Shown here piece after piece: positions 20,415 through 20,483 of a stretch of 20,483 nucleotides of DNA. A program made the position numbers and the translations under genes. Below the pieces are notes generated by a model. It made no database searches. It was not told the DNA's origin and was given only the letters and a program-made list of their open reading frames with translations. Positions within the stretch are counted from its first letter, which is position 1, and the number at the start of each line of letters is the position of its first letter. Source of the DNA: CAZAYB01 sp964489215. Its GTDB lineage: Bacteria; Planctomycetota; Phycisphaerae; Sedimentisphaerales; Anaerohalosphaeraceae. The DNA is taken from NCBI GenBank assembly GCA_964489215.1, contig CAZAYB010000028.1:1-20483 (forward strand). The letters run 5' to 3'.

Positions 20415-20483
20415 TTGTGGGTTAAAAAAGGTAGAATCTTTGCCTCGGCTCTGGAGCAGATTGGGGCAGTCGCCCCTTTTGCC
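20415..20483 (+). CDS. Possible 5' end of a further gene, cut by the window edge
   Basis: A frame open from 20388 to the edge reads, from a TTG at 20415, WVKKGRIFASALEQIGAVAP and onwards. The opening 'W-x-KKGRIF' is reminiscent of a glycosidase-related five-bladed propeller family, but 23 codons are too few to decide. TTG at 20397 is an alternative start. No ribosome binding site is clear. It lies on the same strand as cdaR, about 60 bp downstream. Confidence 0.3.
   Translation, partial: MWVKKGRIFASALEQIGAVAPFA

Noticed and set aside
1..20483. CRISPR arrays, tRNA or rRNA genes, prophage or known defence systems
   Set aside because: No regularly spaced repeats, cloverleaf-like sequences, rRNA signatures, integrase or phage structural genes were seen.

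Overview
This 20.5-kb window reads as ordinary bacterial chromosome: informational, cell-envelope and signalling genes, with one small transposase-carrying repeat element near the left end. The MauE-like protein at the left edge, the style of the REP-associated transposase, the dnaN-dciA-gyrB cluster without recF, frequent TTG starts and uneven Shine-Dalgarno use suggest a Planctomycetota member, perhaps Phycisphaerae/Sedimentisphaerales. This placement is inference from protein style only, because no search could be run.

Left part (1-5.1 kb): the 5' end of a MauE/DoxX-like membrane protein (minus) runs off the edge. A 34-residue remnant of the C-terminus of a GspE/PilB-type ATPase follows, then a Y1 transposase between 26-27-bp inverted repeats. 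The right repeat ends 2 bp before the ATG of mntP (manganese exporter). Then come a zinc-ribbon/PH-domain membrane protein (minus), der (ribosome-assembly GTPase, plus) and a short flagellin-like protein (minus) behind a perfect TTGACA-17-TATAAT promoter.

Middle (5.2-9.75 kb): dnaN, dciA and gyrB form a tight minus-strand operon. Upstream lies a 570-bp gene-free stretch with a perfect DnaA box, two near matches and a direct repeat. It could be an origin or a DnaA-controlled promoter, but rough G/C counts do not show the expected skew flip.

Right part (9.75-20.5 kb): a minus-strand unit encodes an ABC-F ATPase, a WYL regulator and, first in the unit, an unlisted 31-residue TatA-like membrane microprotein. 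Divergently, rnpA, a MerR-type minimal regulator and an MlaD/MCE protein run rightwards. ribD and ligA form a coupled minus-strand pair. Finally, a small lipoprotein, cdaA (c-di-AMP synthase) and cdaR (YbbR protein) form a plus-strand operon behind a TTGACA-17-TAGAAT promoter, and another reading frame opens at the right edge.

Most genes serve replication and repair (gyrB, dciA, dnaN, ligA), RNA and ribosome function (der, rnpA, ABC-F) or envelope and ion homeostasis (cdaA/cdaR, mlaD, mntP). No CRISPR array, tRNA, rRNA, phage or classical defence system is visible. The best candidates for something new are the TatA-like microprotein unit, the transposon docked on mntP, and the CdaA active-site variant.
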